Below are positions 44,161 to 57,300 of a stretch of 64,000 bases of DNA, one piece after another. The notes beneath the pieces are model-generated. The model made no database searches. It saw only the letters and a list, made by a program, of their open reading frames with translations, and was not told the DNA's origin. The stretch comes from Plectosphaerella cucumerina. Lineage: Eukaryota; Ascomycota; Sordariomycetes; Glomerellales; Plectosphaerellaceae. Made by a program: the position numbers and the translations under genes. The stretch is taken from contig JAGPXD010000001.1 in assembly GCA_020746995.1 (NCBI GenBank), positions 1,798,001 through 1,862,000 of the forward strand. The letters are read 5' to 3'. Each line of letters starts with the position of its first letter. Position 1 is the stretch's first letter.

Positions 44161-46647
44161 ATGCCAATCTTCCAGGCCGACCTTGAGCACCTCGAGCGGG
44201 ACTCGAGGCCTCCAGATTCCTCTTTGGACCAGCGACACCAATTCCTTTCACCAAACCCGGCCTCCTCCGATCCTCCCGCCGCCTCCGCCTCTTCGCCTCA
44301 GCAGCTCACCTTCCAGCCCCTCTTGCCTCGGCGTCTGTCCGAAGAGAGCATCCGGACTGATCTCTGCGAAGGTCCTGTTCCGGACAGCCCGCAGCCAGCA
44401 CCCCAAGACGCCGACATGGACGCTGCGACCTCGGACCGCGCCGAGCTTATCGAAAGGTTGAAGAGGGGGGAGAGCCCTACATGGATTCCCAACCGCCATG
44501 TAAGTTGCCAGCGCCTGCTCCCCGCGCGCCGGCTAACACATCGGCAGCTCGAGTCGCTCTTTAACACCCGGCCCTCGCCTCCCAGGCCGACCTCTCGGTC
44601 GTCCAACCTGCTGCCGCCTGCGGACATCACCCCCGAGAAGCTGGTCGCCTCCAGGCCGGCCGACGACGATGATGAGGAGAGGCTACAGCAAGGCCTCAGC
44701 ATCCAGCGGCCCAGGTCGGCCCTGCACAGCGGAGACTTCACCCAGGACCAAGAACGCCATGCAGGCTTCGGCGGCCGGGACACCCCCGAGCCGCGTGTTG
44801 ACGGGCACCGTGAGATGAGCAACCCATGGTTAGCCACCTCGCCGCCTCGTCACTTCTCGCCATTCCACTTCGATCAGAGGGCTTCCCATACGCCCGCACA
44901 GCTCGATTATCGATCCACGCCCTCGTCGCTGTCGTCCTCGCTATCTTCCAGCTTTGTCTACAGGCCCCCAACGAGCCCACTCGTTCAGTCCGAGAGCAAC
45001 GAGGAGCTTGATGTCGTCATGCCAGTCTGCACACCCGACAGGGACTTCAACTCGTTCATCCACAGAAGGCATACTTCCTACACCTCGCAGTCGCCCTTTT
45101 CTTTCTCACCTCGACCATCGCCCGTCGGCAGGCAAGTTTCGATGCGGAGAGAAAACACCTTCCCTTATCAAGCTCACCAACCTCGGCGGTCACTCACAAC
45201 GACGCCTAACGGATCCCTGCCAGGACCATCTCCCTCGACGCCCGCCTTCCTGCGCCCAAGGCGACCATCGTTCGGCTCAGAGTCGTCGTCCATACAGCAC
45301 GCATCGATGGTGGGTTCGTACGAGGAGAGTATCTTGAGGGGCAGGATGTCCACGACGCCTAGCAAGCCGCTGGACTTTGTCGCCCAGATCGGCGTCCTAG
45401 GGCTTGGCCGGTGCAAGGCCAGCCTCAAGTGCCCGCCACATGTAACCCTGCCCTTTCCCGCCGTCTTTTACAGCTACGCCTCCAGCTCGTCCCACGGACG
45501 GACGCTGGCCGAGGACGGTCCCAGCCCTTACGTCGGCCAGATCGACCTCGAGAATGGTCTGCCACATTCGAATGACGAGCACCGGTCCAGGAGGAAGATG
45601 AACACGAGGAACCACGAGCGCCGGGTGACGGATGCCGAAGCCGGCGACAGCATGTCTGATCGTCACGAGCATGACGTTCGGAGGGCCGCAAGGAAACGCA
45701 GGTCGGGCTCTCCCCGAGCGCCCCCAGGAGGCAGCTACCGCATCCCCGAGAAGGGTCAGATCCAGATCGTCATCAAGAACCCCAACAAGACCGCCGTCAA
45801 ACTGTTCCTGGTACCCTACGACCTCGCCGGCATGGAGCCCGGCACAAAGACTTTCGTCAGGCAGCGGAGCTACTCGGCCGGCCCCATCATCGAGGACGCA
45901 AACGTGCCCCAGGACCCCATGGCAGACAGGGCCATCCTGCGCTATCTCGTCCACCTGCACGTCTGCTGCCCCTCCAAGGGTCGCTTCTACCTCTACAAGA
46001 GCATCCGGATTGTCTTCGCGAACCGCGTTCCCGACGGCAAGGAGCGCCTCCGCGTCGAGACCACCTGGCCCGAGCCGCGCTTTACCGCCTACAAGCCCAT
46101 CCGGGTCATGCACCCGCCAACCTCCGCGGGTCCCGGCGCCATGCTTGCCGCTGAGAAGGCTTACCGCCGCCGCAGCTCCGGCTTTGCCATCGGCAGGTCC
46201 CTACAAGCCTTTGATCCCGCCGACGCCGTGGGTCAGTCCCTCCGCGCGCAGCACCATCACCAGCACCAGCAGCACTCGCCATCTCCCTTCAGCTTCGGTG
46301 GCAACAACAACCAACCCATCGATCCCGTGCCCCTGCGTCTCCCCCAGCGCGGCCGCATCGGCAGCGACCTGAGCGACAGCACCGCCACGACAGGCGCCAC
46401 TGGCATCCGCTCTCCTGGGTCCTCGTCTCAAGCAAGCCGTCCCACCACGAAGGACGGCCTCGAGGCGCAGATTGCTCGCTACGAGAAGCTCAGCAAGGGT
46501 GACGTCGGCTATGGCGGCAATGCCTTCGCCGGCTCTGGCCGTGGGAGCCCCGGCCCAGCCGAGGGTCTCCTCTCTCAGCGCCTGCGGTCATTGGGCGTAC
46601 AAGGCCAGGGACACGGCACCTCGCCGCCCGACCGGAGCGATGACTGA
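44161..46647 (+). CDS. Atos/DUF4210 family protein (Atos and Chromosome_seg domains)
   Basis: Two exons (44161-44499, 44548-46647) encode 812 residues. A conserved N-terminal helix (ELIERLKRGESPTWIPNRH joined to LESLF) precedes a long Ser/Pro-rich region. The DUF4210 module lies at about 366-425 (SMVGSYEESILRGRMST, FVAQIGVLGLGRCKASLKCP, PFPAVFYSY). The C-terminal module starts GSYRIPEKGQIQIVIKNPNK (about 509) and contains VKLFLVPYDL and LRYLVHLHVCCPSKGRFYLY with KSIRIVFANR; it is the segment annotated as a meiotic chromosome-segregation domain in Pfam. Animal Atos proteins act as transcriptional regulators, and a nuclear role is inferred here. The 48-nt intron is in frame and free of stops, so an isoform with 16 extra residues is possible. 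Confidence 0.87.
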   Translation: MPIFQADLEHLERDSRPPDSSLDQRHQFLSPNPASSDPPAASASSPQQLTFQPLLPRRLSEESIRTDLCEGPVPDSPQPAPQDADMDAATSDRAELIERLKRGESPTWIPNRHVSCQRLLPARRLTHRQLESLFNTRPSPPRPTSRSSNLLPPADITPEKLVASRPADDDDEERLQQGLSIQRPRSALHSGDFTQDQERHAGFGGRDTPEPRVDGHREMSNPWLATSPPRHFSPFHFDQRASHTPAQLDYRSTPSSLSSSLSSSFVYRPPTSPLVQSESNEELDVVMPVCTPDRDFNSFIHRRHTSYTSQSPFSFSPRPSPVGRQVSMRRENTFPYQAHQPRRSLTTTPNGSLPGPSPSTPAFLRPRRPSFGSESSSIQHASMVGSYEESILRGRMSTTPSKPLDFVAQIGVLGLGRCKASLKCPPHVTLPFPAVFYSYASSSSHGRTLAEDGPSPYVGQIDLENGLPHSNDEHRSRRKMNTRNHERRVTDAEAGDSMSDRHEHDVRRAARKRRSGSPRAPPGGSYRIPEKGQIQIVIKNPNKTAVKLFLVPYDLAGMEPGTKTFVRQRSYSAGPIIEDANVPQDPMADRAILRYLVHLHVCCPSKGRFYLYKSIRIVFANRVPDGKERLRVETTWPEPRFTAYKPIRVMHPPTSAGPGAMLAAEKAYRRRSSGFAIGRSLQAFDPADAVGQSLRAQHHHQHQQHSPSPFSFGGNNNQPIDPVPLRLPQRGRIGSDLSDSTATTGATGIRSPGSSSQASRPTTKDGLEAQIARYEKLSKGDVGYGGNAFAGSGRGSPGPAEGLLSQRLRSLGVQGQGHGTSPPDRSDD

Positions 46648-47414
46648 TACCACCCCTCAACACGGGCGATCCTTTGCTACGATATTTCACCGAAGATCTA
46701 TGGAGTTTTGATTTTTCTCTCTCTTTTTGTTGGGGGTATGTACTCGGAGTTTACTTGCATCGGGTCGGATACACACTCTGCATCGGGCTTGACCCCCCTG
46801 CTCAGGCCGGTTTTTGTTTACCACGGCGTACATCGTCTTTTGATACCAGACATCATCTAGTCTCAACCCCGTCAAGGAGCACATCACATATCAAATATCA
46901 AATATATCACTCCAAAAGTTCACGTCCCAGAAACGTCAACTGAAAGCGACATGCGCATCTGCGCGTAGATTTTGGACTCATAGCTCTAAGACGAAGCATG
47001 ATCCGTCCGCCCCCTCTCCAAAACTCCCTTCTCTCCCATCATTCGCTACCCAAGCAGTGAAAAAGAGGAAAACGCAGAACCGGCCCCGCCAACCGCTCCG
47101 GGCGGGCGGGGAGGCTCGGGTGGGTGAAGGGTGAGAGACGCGAGGCAGCCTGGTGGCGGCGGGGCTGGAAGAAACAGGCAAAGAGCAAGAGCAAGAAGCT
47201 GAACATCATTAAAAACTCATGGAAGGGCCGCAGATGGGGGCGAAGGCAAACCCAGCCAGCTCTAAGGGCGCCTAAACCAAACTCCGGGGTGTGGCTGGAT
47301 GTGTGTGGGTGTGTGTGTTGTGTGTGCAGACTCCTCTTCCTTCTGAGGAGCCGATCCAACTCCAGACTGGGTCGGGCGGTGGGGGTATATACATAGGCGG
47401 GAAACGGGCGTGGC
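46648..47414. other. Convergent intergenic region with GT-rich repeat
   Basis: Contains the 3' ends of the Atos-type gene (+) and the Rga1-type gene (-). A GT-rich simple tract lies at about 47301-47326 and an imperfect ATCAAATATCAAATAT repeat near 46890. No gene was recognised. Confidence 0.5.
47301..47326. repeat. GT-rich simple repeat
   Basis: An imperfect (GT)n tract interrupted by GG and TT, in the 3' flank of the Rga1-type gene. Confidence 0.65.
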
Positions 47415-50400
47415 TCAGTCGGTGAAGATGGTGTGGCTGTTCTCGACGATGAACTGGACCGCGAGGTTCTTGGAGTGCATGTCGGACATCTCGCGCTCCA
47501 GGCTGGTGTCGCGCATGATGGTAGGCGCGAAGACAACCGCCAGGTTCTTGGGGGACATCTGTAGTGGCACATGTTAGTATATGTTGGTCGTTCATATGCA
47601 GGTGATAGCGTACCAAGTTCTCGGGCTCGCGCTTAGCGACCCGGGTGAGATGGAACATCAGGAACTCGAGGCAGTCGCTGTGGCTCTGAGGCATGCTCGC
47701 AAACGTCCTGCGAAGGAACTCGCAGCGTTCGGCGGGGTCTGCGATGGCTGTAGGGGGTCGGTCAGCTGTGAGTCTGGATGACAGGGACGGACGAAACAAA
47801 CCATTCGACTCCAAGACTCTGTCATAGACGTCATACGTCAAAAGCGGCGTCGGCAGCTTGCGGAAGTATTGCTTCAGGACACTGGTGACGGCCGTGATGT
47901 CCAGCTCGGGATCGGAAATATCGAAGTCTTCGCTCTTGTCGAAGCCTTCCTGGATCATCTTGACCTGCGAGTTGCCTCCCGTCTTTCGATAGATGCCCTC
48001 GATGTCCATGCCACGCAGCTCGACCTCTTCAATGCAGCGGGTGACGACACAGGGGATCTGGCGCCTCTCATATTCGGCCCGGTCGATGAGATCTGACCCG
48101 AACAGGGTCGAAGGTGCTTCGGCAGCGACGGTCGTCGTGGAGAGGTTGTTGGTGGACATGGACTTCGGCATCGTGTTCTTCTTGAAGAACCCGAAGCCCT
48201 GTCGAGCTTCGTTCTGGTGGCGGTTCTGGCCATTCTGTCCTGGCGTGGCCGGTGACTCGACCTGGGCAACCGTCATGTTGTACGGCATGCCAATGTTCTC
48301 TCCAGAGAGACCCTGGTGCCGGCCCTCGCGCTCCTGTTGGAAGGCGCCGACGGTCCTGTTCACTCCCTTGGCAATGTTCTGGGCCACGGTCTTGGAGCCC
48401 TTCTTCCAGTTGAACTTTTTGGCTTGGCCCTTGCGGATGTCCACGACAGTAGGCCTGGCCTCGGCAACGTGCTCGTCCGACTCGTGGGGCATCAGCGTCG
48501 TGGCCGTTGTGATGCTGGCTGCGTCCGCGAGGTTGCTGGATGAGCCGGAAACGCCCTTTTGGCTATAGATACCGAGGCCGCCAGGGGACTTGATGTCTCC
48601 GATCTGCGATTTGAACCGCTCCTGTATCTGATGCGTCAGGTCGTTGTTCATGTCAGCCAGCTGCGCGTTCTTCGACGAGAGCTGCTCGAACTCCAACAAG
48701 GCACGGTCGCGGTCGGCTATAGCTTGGTTCTTCTCGTCGATGAGATCATCCCGCTCAGCCACCAGTTCTTCGATGGACTCGCTCATTGAGTCCTTGAGCT
48801 GTTCGAGCTTCTGCACGAAGTCCTTGAAGGCGGACTCCTCCAGATCGCGCGGGTCGATGGGGGCCTTTGTCTCCTTGGCCCGTTCTACGTATCCGGCGAG
48901 AACCTCGAGCTGCCGGATCATGATCTCGGTCTGAGTGTCGAGCGTGGAAACTGTCTTCCTCTTCTCGATAAGCTTTTTGTTCAGGTTCTTGATGTCCTTC
49001 TCTGCCGAGAACTGGCGCTCCAGCTCAGCCACTTTCTGTTCCGAGTTCCGCAGCTGCCTCTTAAGGAACGCGGGATCATCGTTGGAGTGCAGAGAAATGG
49101 GGCTGCTGATGCTGTGCGCGGCAGCATGGCCAGGCTGGCTACCGTCTTCCATAACAACGGGCGTCTTAGGCCATCGGGGCGATACGGTGCCACGGGTTGT
49201 CTCGCTAACGCTCCGGGCGTGACCGCTAGAGCGGTGATTCTGAGGGTGGGACGCTTCAGTGCTGTTGGTCCGGCCGTGGCGGACGGCGTTGGACACCCTG
49301 CGCAATATGGAGGAGGAACCCTCATCCGTGCCGAGTATTCTCGCCATGTCTTCGTCCATGCTGAAGTCGCCCCCAGAGCTCCACCTAGGCAGCCCGGGTG
49401 AGGGTTTGACCTGCTTGTTATCGTTGGGATAGCCTGGCTCCTTAGCCTGGGCTTGAGCCTGGCCGGCGGCCGTCGGAGGGGCTGGGGGGGCTCGGGGTTG
49501 CATGTAGGTGTCGCTGAGTTTGTGTTCGGCCATGGGAGGACGGGCGAGCGAGGCCGCAGATGAGAGGTCTTCGGGAGGGGACTTGGCAACCGATGGCTTC
49601 TGGTGAGCTGCAGGGGGATGGATTGTCAGCGCCAAAATGGAAAGTTTGTGCCTGGCGAGGGGACTCACTATGACGGGCGTTCTGAGGCAACTCTTTCCTC
49701 GAGATGGGTTTGCTCGGCGTGAGGTCCGGGCGAGACTGATTCCTAGAGTCCAGAGAAGGTCGCGGGTCATCGCCATCCCGCCGCCTCGAATCTATGGAAG
49801 ACCTGTGATCTCCATTGCGGTCGCCTAGGCTTGGGCGCGGCGGTGATTCGGTTGAGAAAGAGTCCTTGTCCCTCCGCGTGGCCCCGTTGACTCCCTTTGC
49901 GCTACCGTCCTCCGACGTAAGCGATGGTGACTGGCCGGCGGACCGACCACTCGCCGCCTTTTTGCTCTTGGGGGCATCTTGCAGCTTGAACTCTTCGGTG
50001 GTGGTGCTTGGAAGCTTCGTGGAGGACGTGCGAGGGGGTCGCTCGTCGAGGATTGGGGACGGCTTCGTGGAGCTGGCGGCGTCGTTGCGCGAGGAGAGGG
50101 ACCTGTTTCGCAGCGGGAGCTTCATGGACTCGAGATCCGAGGAGGATTGTCTACCCTTCTCCTGGAAGGCAATGTGGGGTGTCGACCCATGAGACTCGTT
50201 ATTCTTCTTTTGCGACGCGGTGCGAGATACTGTGAAGTAATCGCGATCCTTCCTCTTTCCGACGTCGCCAAATTCGTTGGAGGACGAGCGGGGCGTGCTC
50301 GACGCCGCGGGGGTGGGGTCGAGCGCAACCGGAATGAAGAAACCATCGTCGCCGCCACTCGAGTCGATGCTGTTGGAGCCGGGAAGAATGACCGAGTTGC

Positions 50401-51390
50401 GATTGTTTCGATACGACGCCGGCGGAAGACCAAGCCCTTCTTTTGCGCCGCTGTCTGATGGGCGCTCGGGCGACCTCGAGGGCCTTGAACTGCCCCTGGA
50501 GGACGACTCGTTCTTATAGGCCGGTCTAGGTCGTGGTGAAAGCTCGGTAGGTGTATCCGAATCGGGGTCGACCCGGGTGTCGGAGAAGGCGTTTGGAGGA
50601 ATCGCATTGGGAGGTAGTGCTGGCAGAGACTTGTCTGTGATCATGGGCGAGCCGTCTTTTTCGCGAGATTTTGCTTGAGCAGCAGCCTTTGACTTTTTCC
50701 TACGTCGAGCCATGAGACTCTCGTGGCAGCTCATGCAGAAGATGCCCTGCGATGTCCGGGCATATCTCAAGTTCTCGATCTTGCGCTTGCAATTGCGACA
50801 GCGGAAGCATGTAGCACAAAAGGCCTGGTCGCCCGTGAGGATGGCGAGCTCTTCGATCTTGTTCCCGCATGCCGAGCAGCTGTAGGTACAGTTGTTGCAA
50901 ATGAGGGAGCCGTCGCCAAGGAGGAGGAGGTTGTCGTCTGAGTCGAGCAGCGTGTTGCAGGTATGGCAGCGGAAGCAGTCCAGATGCCAGCGGTTTCCGG
51001 CTGTTGTTTGGGAGGAAGCAGCGTTAGCGGGATGGAACTTTGAGATGATGGAGGATATGGCCTTGTCGGCATGCGGAGAGGACATCTGGACGACGGCAGA
51101 AGGGCGGTCCAGGTCGCCCTGTGGGATATAGAGGAGGCAGGTCGTCCTTGAGGAGGGAATGGGAGGAGAGGGGCGGGGATGGATGGGCATGACATACCGA
51201 GTTCAAAAGCCTTGCCTTCCTCGAGGATCTAGAGCGACGGAAGGGCGGCACCGGTCAGCGGGATCGAGGGCAACGCTCGGATGCAGTAGCATGTACGAAC
51301 CTCGCCACAGCCCTTGCAGGGGAAGACGTCGTCGGTGTCGTTGTCGTTGTCCATGGGACTATCCATGTAATCGTCTAGTACGGCCGCCAT
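47415..51390 (-). CDS. rga1: LIM-domain RhoGAP, Rga1 type (Rho-family GTPase-activating protein)
   Basis: Six exons in transcript order (51390-51301, 51228-51198, 51000-49669, 49607-47802, 47747-47614, 47558-47415) encode 1178 residues. Two tandem zinc-binding LIM domains open the protein. The first spans CKGCGEILEEGKAFEL and WHLDCFRCHTC; the second spans YSCSACGNKIEELAIL, FCATCFRCRNCKRKIENLRY and FCMSCHESL. A long Ser/Pro-rich linker and a coiled coil (about 690-830) follow. The RhoGAP domain (about 990-1178) has the arginine finger in GIYRKTGG (Arg1025), the KQYFRKLPTPLL motif and NLAVVFAPTIM. Two LIM domains, rather than the three of Lrg1, point to the Rga1/Rga2 group that switches off Cdc42 in polarity control. 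The 31-nt second exon splits LIM1 and is easily missed. The substrate GTPase is inferred. Confidence 0.92.
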
Positions 51391-54300
51391 GGTGGGCGAG
51401 AAGGGATGAGAGTGGAAGCCCGTTCACCGGACACGATGGCCACCTGAAAGGGGCCAAGAAAGGACAGGAAGGGGGAAGTAGTATCGTGGCGTGGATCAGA
51501 CCGAAGGGGCGAGAGAGATGGAGACTAGAGTCCGAGTGTTCATGGGAGGTTGTGCGACGGACAGCGACGGCGTCGGCGGTCGGGCGTGTCGTGTGCGTTG
51601 CGTTGCGTTGTGTTGCTGTTGCTGTGGGGAAGTCTTGTTGGACTTTCTCTCGGGCGAGGAAGAGACCGATGGTGGCTTGGAGGCGTGGGCCTGGGATGTT
51701 TCTCAGACCCCTAGCACTCAAGGGGAGAGGGGGAGGCTAAGGGTGAATCGCGGCGTCGGAGCGTCGGAGCGAGCGAGCTGAGCGCGCACAGGAGAGAACC
51801 GCCTGGTGGGCAAACGAAGGACAGGGCGAGCGAGGTAGGCGATGGCGTCCTGCGCTGAGAGGAGTCGAGGGTCGTGCTGCCAGCAGTGCAAGCGGGCTGG
51901 ATGGATGGATGCCCGGGCACCAGGGCTGGGCGGGCTGAAGAACCGGTGGATTGTCGATGGGTTGGTTGTACTCGTAGGCGGGTGTCGGGTGAGGTAAGGT
52001 AGGTTCAGGAGGGAGTTCGTCGGGCAAGTTTGGACGTGGGGAATACGAAGGAACCAAGAGAATTGGCGGTTCTCCAAATCGGTACTGGCGTGGAACTTGA
52101 ACAGCCGTCAGTCGAGTCGAGTTCAGTTCAGGGAGGGCGGTGGTTAGGTACAAAATAAGGGGAAGTGCAGGGAAAGGTGGCCGAGCGACGGGACGAGCGA
52201 CGACAGAGGAGATCGCGAGACAATGGGACGAAGTGTGGCGACGGGGGGGTCGAACCTGTGGATAGGGAGGAGGATCTGGACGTGGATGGACGTGGACAGA
52301 TCCAAGGTGAATGTGTGACGCTCGAGCTGTCTCTCTCCTCTCTGGTGTGCCGGTGGAGTTGGAGCGGTGCGCGGGCAGGGAGCGTAGCGGACGAGTAGCG
52401 GGCGAGTACCAGCCCGTAGTGGGCGCTGGGCTGAGTGGCCGCTGGAGAGCCCTAGCTGCTTCGGGGCAAGGCCAGGGGACCCAGGCCCTTCCTTCATCGA
52501 CAACCGGAGGCTTGTTCAAGGTACGAGGACCTGGGGTGTTTTTGCGCAGACGCCCGGGCCTCGGAGAGCCCTCTGCACTGGCGGCCGTTTCGAGAGAGAC
52601 GAGGGCGGTACTTGTGATGGTGTGATCGGCAGACGGCGATGTGCTGATGGCGGAACAGGGGTCGAAGGGCTGATGGTTTTGAGGTGAGGTACGAGAATTG
52701 AAGAGACGGGAGGCACTGCCAGTGGTGGGGGGATGCGAAAACTCGCTGGCATTGGAAGGACCCTGAGGGCCGAAGATGAGATGGGATGGCGGTTCAATAT
52801 TCAATGGACTGTACAGGAGTGAAGTCTCCGATACAATGCGAGTACCTCAGCTGAGGTCAGCAGCTAGAATGAGGGAGCTTCACGCCAGATTGAGAAGCCC
52901 GAGAAGCAAGTACAGGTACATCACGGGCTGGACCTAGACCTTCCATATCGTCATTCATCGGGAAGGTGCTATTAGTGCGAGTAGCTTTCTTCGAGGTTCA
53001 AGTTCCCGAGCAGCAGAACAGAAGACCCGAGGATTGGAAATGCACGCAACATTAAGTCTGGACCCCTTCCCTGGCTTCCCTGGGCGGAGAGATGATGATC
53101 ACCTCTCGTGCATCAAACCAGGTGGACCCAGGATGGGGCACCACGGGAAGCTCCTTCCAACACTGCGAAGCATTCAATCCTAAGATTCCAAAGACTGGCT
53201 TGACTGGGCTTCCGGAAAATAATGAATATGATCATGTGGAAGAACCATGGTATAGGTCGCAAGATACCAGGGGTTGGGTAACATCGGGCACATGGCATCT
53301 CCTCAATCGAGGCGACGGCAGCTTCCTTCCCACGCTGACAGACGGTTGACAGTTGCAATCGAGAGAGCACCTTCCTTCCCTGACAGAGCCGTGCCACTTC
53401 CCGATGGCCCCTACCTTACCCACCGTCACTTCATCTCTGGAAGGTACAGATACTTCCGTCCATTGACCTGCAATTGAACTTTGCATGCCAGCACCCATTC
53501 ATCGACTTCAAGTTCCGTCCATCACGACATTCACTCCCGGGCCTCTACCTCCGCCATCGACCGGTGCAACGCTTCTTCCAAGACATTTGATCCTCGATCC
53601 CGTCCGACGGATCATTTCAAGGTTTCAGACGGTCCCCGACCCGCCTCCGACTGCTGCTGCAATTGAGACCCTGACCATTTGACAGCGCACCCTCTTCTGG
53701 TTGAGCACAGCACAGTACGACGTGGCCGCATACAAGTTTCATACCAGGTCAACCAGCGAGCACACAGCCTTGTGCAGCATCTGAACTGTCGATACTCGAA
53801 CAGCACTTTCACTGACACTGGAAGATGGGACAGCCCGGTCTGGGGGCTAGGCACAACTAGGACCAGGACCAAGGCTTGCCAACGTGCAATTTCTCTCCGC
53901 TGCAGGGACGACGCATGCCGCAGGGACTCGGTAGTCCATTCCACACGACCAGTCAGACCAGACCACAGACCGACCTGGGCATCCATCCATCATCTCATTC
54001 GCCCCCAGTGTCGACTGCAGTCGCCTCGCTTGAGCTGAGGCCTTTGTCTCTCTCTCCCTATCGGCGTGTACTTGCCTCGCCTGGCTTCTCTACGAACACA
54101 AACTTTCTCGCCACCCCCCGCTCGCTCGACGACACATTGTATTCCCCGAGAGTGGTGGGTCCGCGCAGCGAACAGCAGCAAGCGGCCGAACACGCCCCGA
54201 TGGCAAGCCTTTCCACGCCGTGATATTTATGGAGATGGATATTCTCCAGCTAGGCCAGCTGTCAGCACAAGGCCTATCGTAACGACCAAGTACCGAAGGC

Positions 54301-57300
54301 CAGTACAAGGAGTCAGGGTCAAACGTCAACTCGAAACAACGAGCCCCCGGATCCGCGGTTCCAAAAGTGCCATATAGATTGATGGACCACATCCCGATTT
54401 TCAACGTCGACCCAACCTGCTTCCGTACACCCACTCATCCCCCTGACGCATGCGTCTCGAGTCGGACGTGTATTTGGCAAAAGCTACAAAGCCTTCTGCC
54501 TGGGCTATGGACGACGTGTCATCACCGAGCCTACGAGTACAATACGCGGCTTTCCAGGCGTCAAGGGCAAACGAGCCACGAGGGCGAGGGGTCCCTGGCC
54601 AGTGACAACCCCGACGATTTCGCTCCCCACTGCTGGCAAAACGCCCCGGGATCATCACACAAAGTGTGGCACCCACCGATGTCACCCTGGCCTTGCCCCT
54701 GCCCCTGCCCCTGGGCCCTTAGCAGCCTGGCCACATCGGCCCTGGCAGAGGACTGGTCCGGCACGTACTCTGGCAGGCACTGTAGCGCACCACACACCGT
54801 CGCCCGCCCGCTAAATCCAGGGGTCAGCTCTCCCCGCCCCAGCCTCCAGGGCCCTCAAGTCCCGTCGGCCAGCCCGGCGCATCCCTGAGCTTGCGCGCTG
54901 TTTCAGTTAGAACGTTCTCTACGGCGCCACCACAGCGGATGCAGATCACCGCCCTCCCGCCCCTGTCGATGCAGCCCGCCAGGCTAAGGTTCACCGCGAC
55001 GAATGTACTGCCTGTTTTGAGACTGACGTGCTCGTCGCTTTTGCTCAGTCGACTGAGCGCAATTTGTGCACAGATTGTACCCAACACGAGGCCACGGGAC
55101 TGGGCAACTCGATTCCGGGCTCAAAGCTCGGAGTAGTCGTACCCTCTGCCCCAGTTCATCTTTCATGAGCAGGCTGAGGGCGACCGATATACAGGTGCGA
55201 GTCCCAACTTCACCCTTGAAATAACTATTCGTATCCAGCGGACGTTGAGTTATGATGAGGGATGCCGGAAGCACAGCATCGGTGCAAGCCACTTTCCTCG
55301 ACTAAAGCAGCGAGACTCTGGAACACCCATTCCATCTCCAAAGCTCCAGGGGATGGGTGCCTTTTCGATAAAATGCACTGCCCTTCGTCAAACGGTGCCT
55401 CCTGGGATGGCTGGAGGCACGAACAAATAGAGTGGCACCGCCGCCGCTGTCCTGGCTGGCATGCCCCGCGACAATGCGCCCGCGAGCTGAGATGACGCGC
55501 AACGGTCGCCCAGAAGTTCAACTTGGTTGTGCGAGTCCCGACCACCGCCATCCACTCTCTTGAATGTGCAGCTCCTGCCCCTCTCGGTCCCTCGACGTCG
55601 TACCGTATCGCTTGGCGACAGTGCCCTGGCCCCTTTTAGCCAGGTCGATCTCTGTCGAGACGCCCGGCCCTTAGGACACAAGGCCAGCCCCCGCCAGCCA
55701 CCGCCCAGCATTCACGGGTGGACTTTGCAATCCACGGCCGAGGCCTCTCTCTCTCCCTTTCGTTCGCGCGCACAACATCCCGCGTGCTCACCGGTCGAGC
55801 CACGAGTCTGGGCTGTGGACCCAGGCTGTCGTGGAAAAAGAAAGGCCGTGCATGGCTGGGGCTCATTAGGAACGGGCAGGACGATGGCCATCATTGGGTC
55901 GACATGAACGCGATTCTTTAATCCAAGTTTCTGACCCAAGACACAACGTTGGTCGATCTCACTACCGCCACTCGTAGGGAGACTGCATGGTCACGCTCTT
56001 GGCTCCTCTTATTGCTAATATTATGGACCCAACGCCAGTCTGTTCGCAAGGCCCGGGCATCGAGGCAGCTATCCCGATCCACGGTGGCATCGTTGCATCG
56101 TCCGGCGGTCGTACTCATAACCGAGGCACCCGAGCGCATGGCACACGTCCGTGGGAGCGTTGCTGCCACGAGTCGCGCCCCTGGACTGGGTCTGCCGTCA
56201 ATCCCGTGTGTGGCAGCAAAAAGCGGCTCTGGTATCGCATCTTACATTCAGATAAGCCTCTCGGCACACACGCTTGATTTGAAAGTAGCTTGGACCACCT
56301 AGCGTACTCACTATGCATCACGGGCATTTGGAGAGGTCGATTAATTAGTGTTGACAGACTGTGTCAATGGACTTGATGTTTTGCCGGCTCAGCGCGTGCA
56401 GTGGTCCAAGACTCTGCCTCTCCTCTACCTAACTGGGCAGCGGAACCGGAGCATAGAACATATCTGCCACTCCATTACATCTCAATGGGAGACAAAGTCG
56501 GATAGCTGAATCAGGAGACGAAGCTTTTTCGTCGAAGAGCCGGCTCTCGATACTTGGACATGGTCGGAGTCGGAGGACTCCGGCCCCACTACTCCGGCCT
56601 GGACCCCGCCCGGCTCTCCGAGTGGTCACCGCGGGCCGGCCTCACCGTCACTTTGATGCAGGCAGTCTGCATGGACTTTTTTTCAGCAGCGCGGCACAAG
56701 CTATGCAGACATGCATCGGTGCGGATCAAAGCGCAGTTCAAAAACATGACCCAGCCCAGTGCATGTATTTTCAACATCTAAGGCACGTCATCAATATTGT
56801 TGGCAAAGATTCCCGTGTCTGCCTAGGACTCGCCATAGATCTATGGCATACCCAGCCTCATCTTCTTGGATACTTCTCTTCAAGGCTGCAGGCGTGAAAG
56901 TTCCATGAGTGCGCGGCGGGAGAGAAAATGAAACGGCGGGAGGGGAACGGGTCCACTACGTGGTTGTTTCCTCTGTCTCCTCTGCAGTATATGCATTTGC
57001 GTCTAGGGGAAGCCGTCATCTAACAAGGCAATGGAGGGGCCAGGACAATTTCTTCGCTCTTGAACATGCCCAATGGGACTCTTCGCTGACGTCTGTTCGC
57101 CGAAGGGTGTCTTGTACTTCGTCGGCGGGGCACCCAGACCAGCCGATCCACCGCAGTTCCAGGTGCAGTCAAGATGAAGCTTATGAGCGTCAGTCGACAG
57201 CAATAGGCTCCAGATAACAGCCCCATGTTCGGTCCTTGGAATAAGAAGGCGCCATAGGGACCAGGGCTAGTGCGAGGTGCATTCTGTCGTCGGAGCCGGT

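Noticed and set aside
51737..52804. 355-residue minus-strand frame upstream of the Rga1-type gene
   Set aside because: Ser/Pro/Arg low-complexity translation, no domain, located where the leader and promoter should be.
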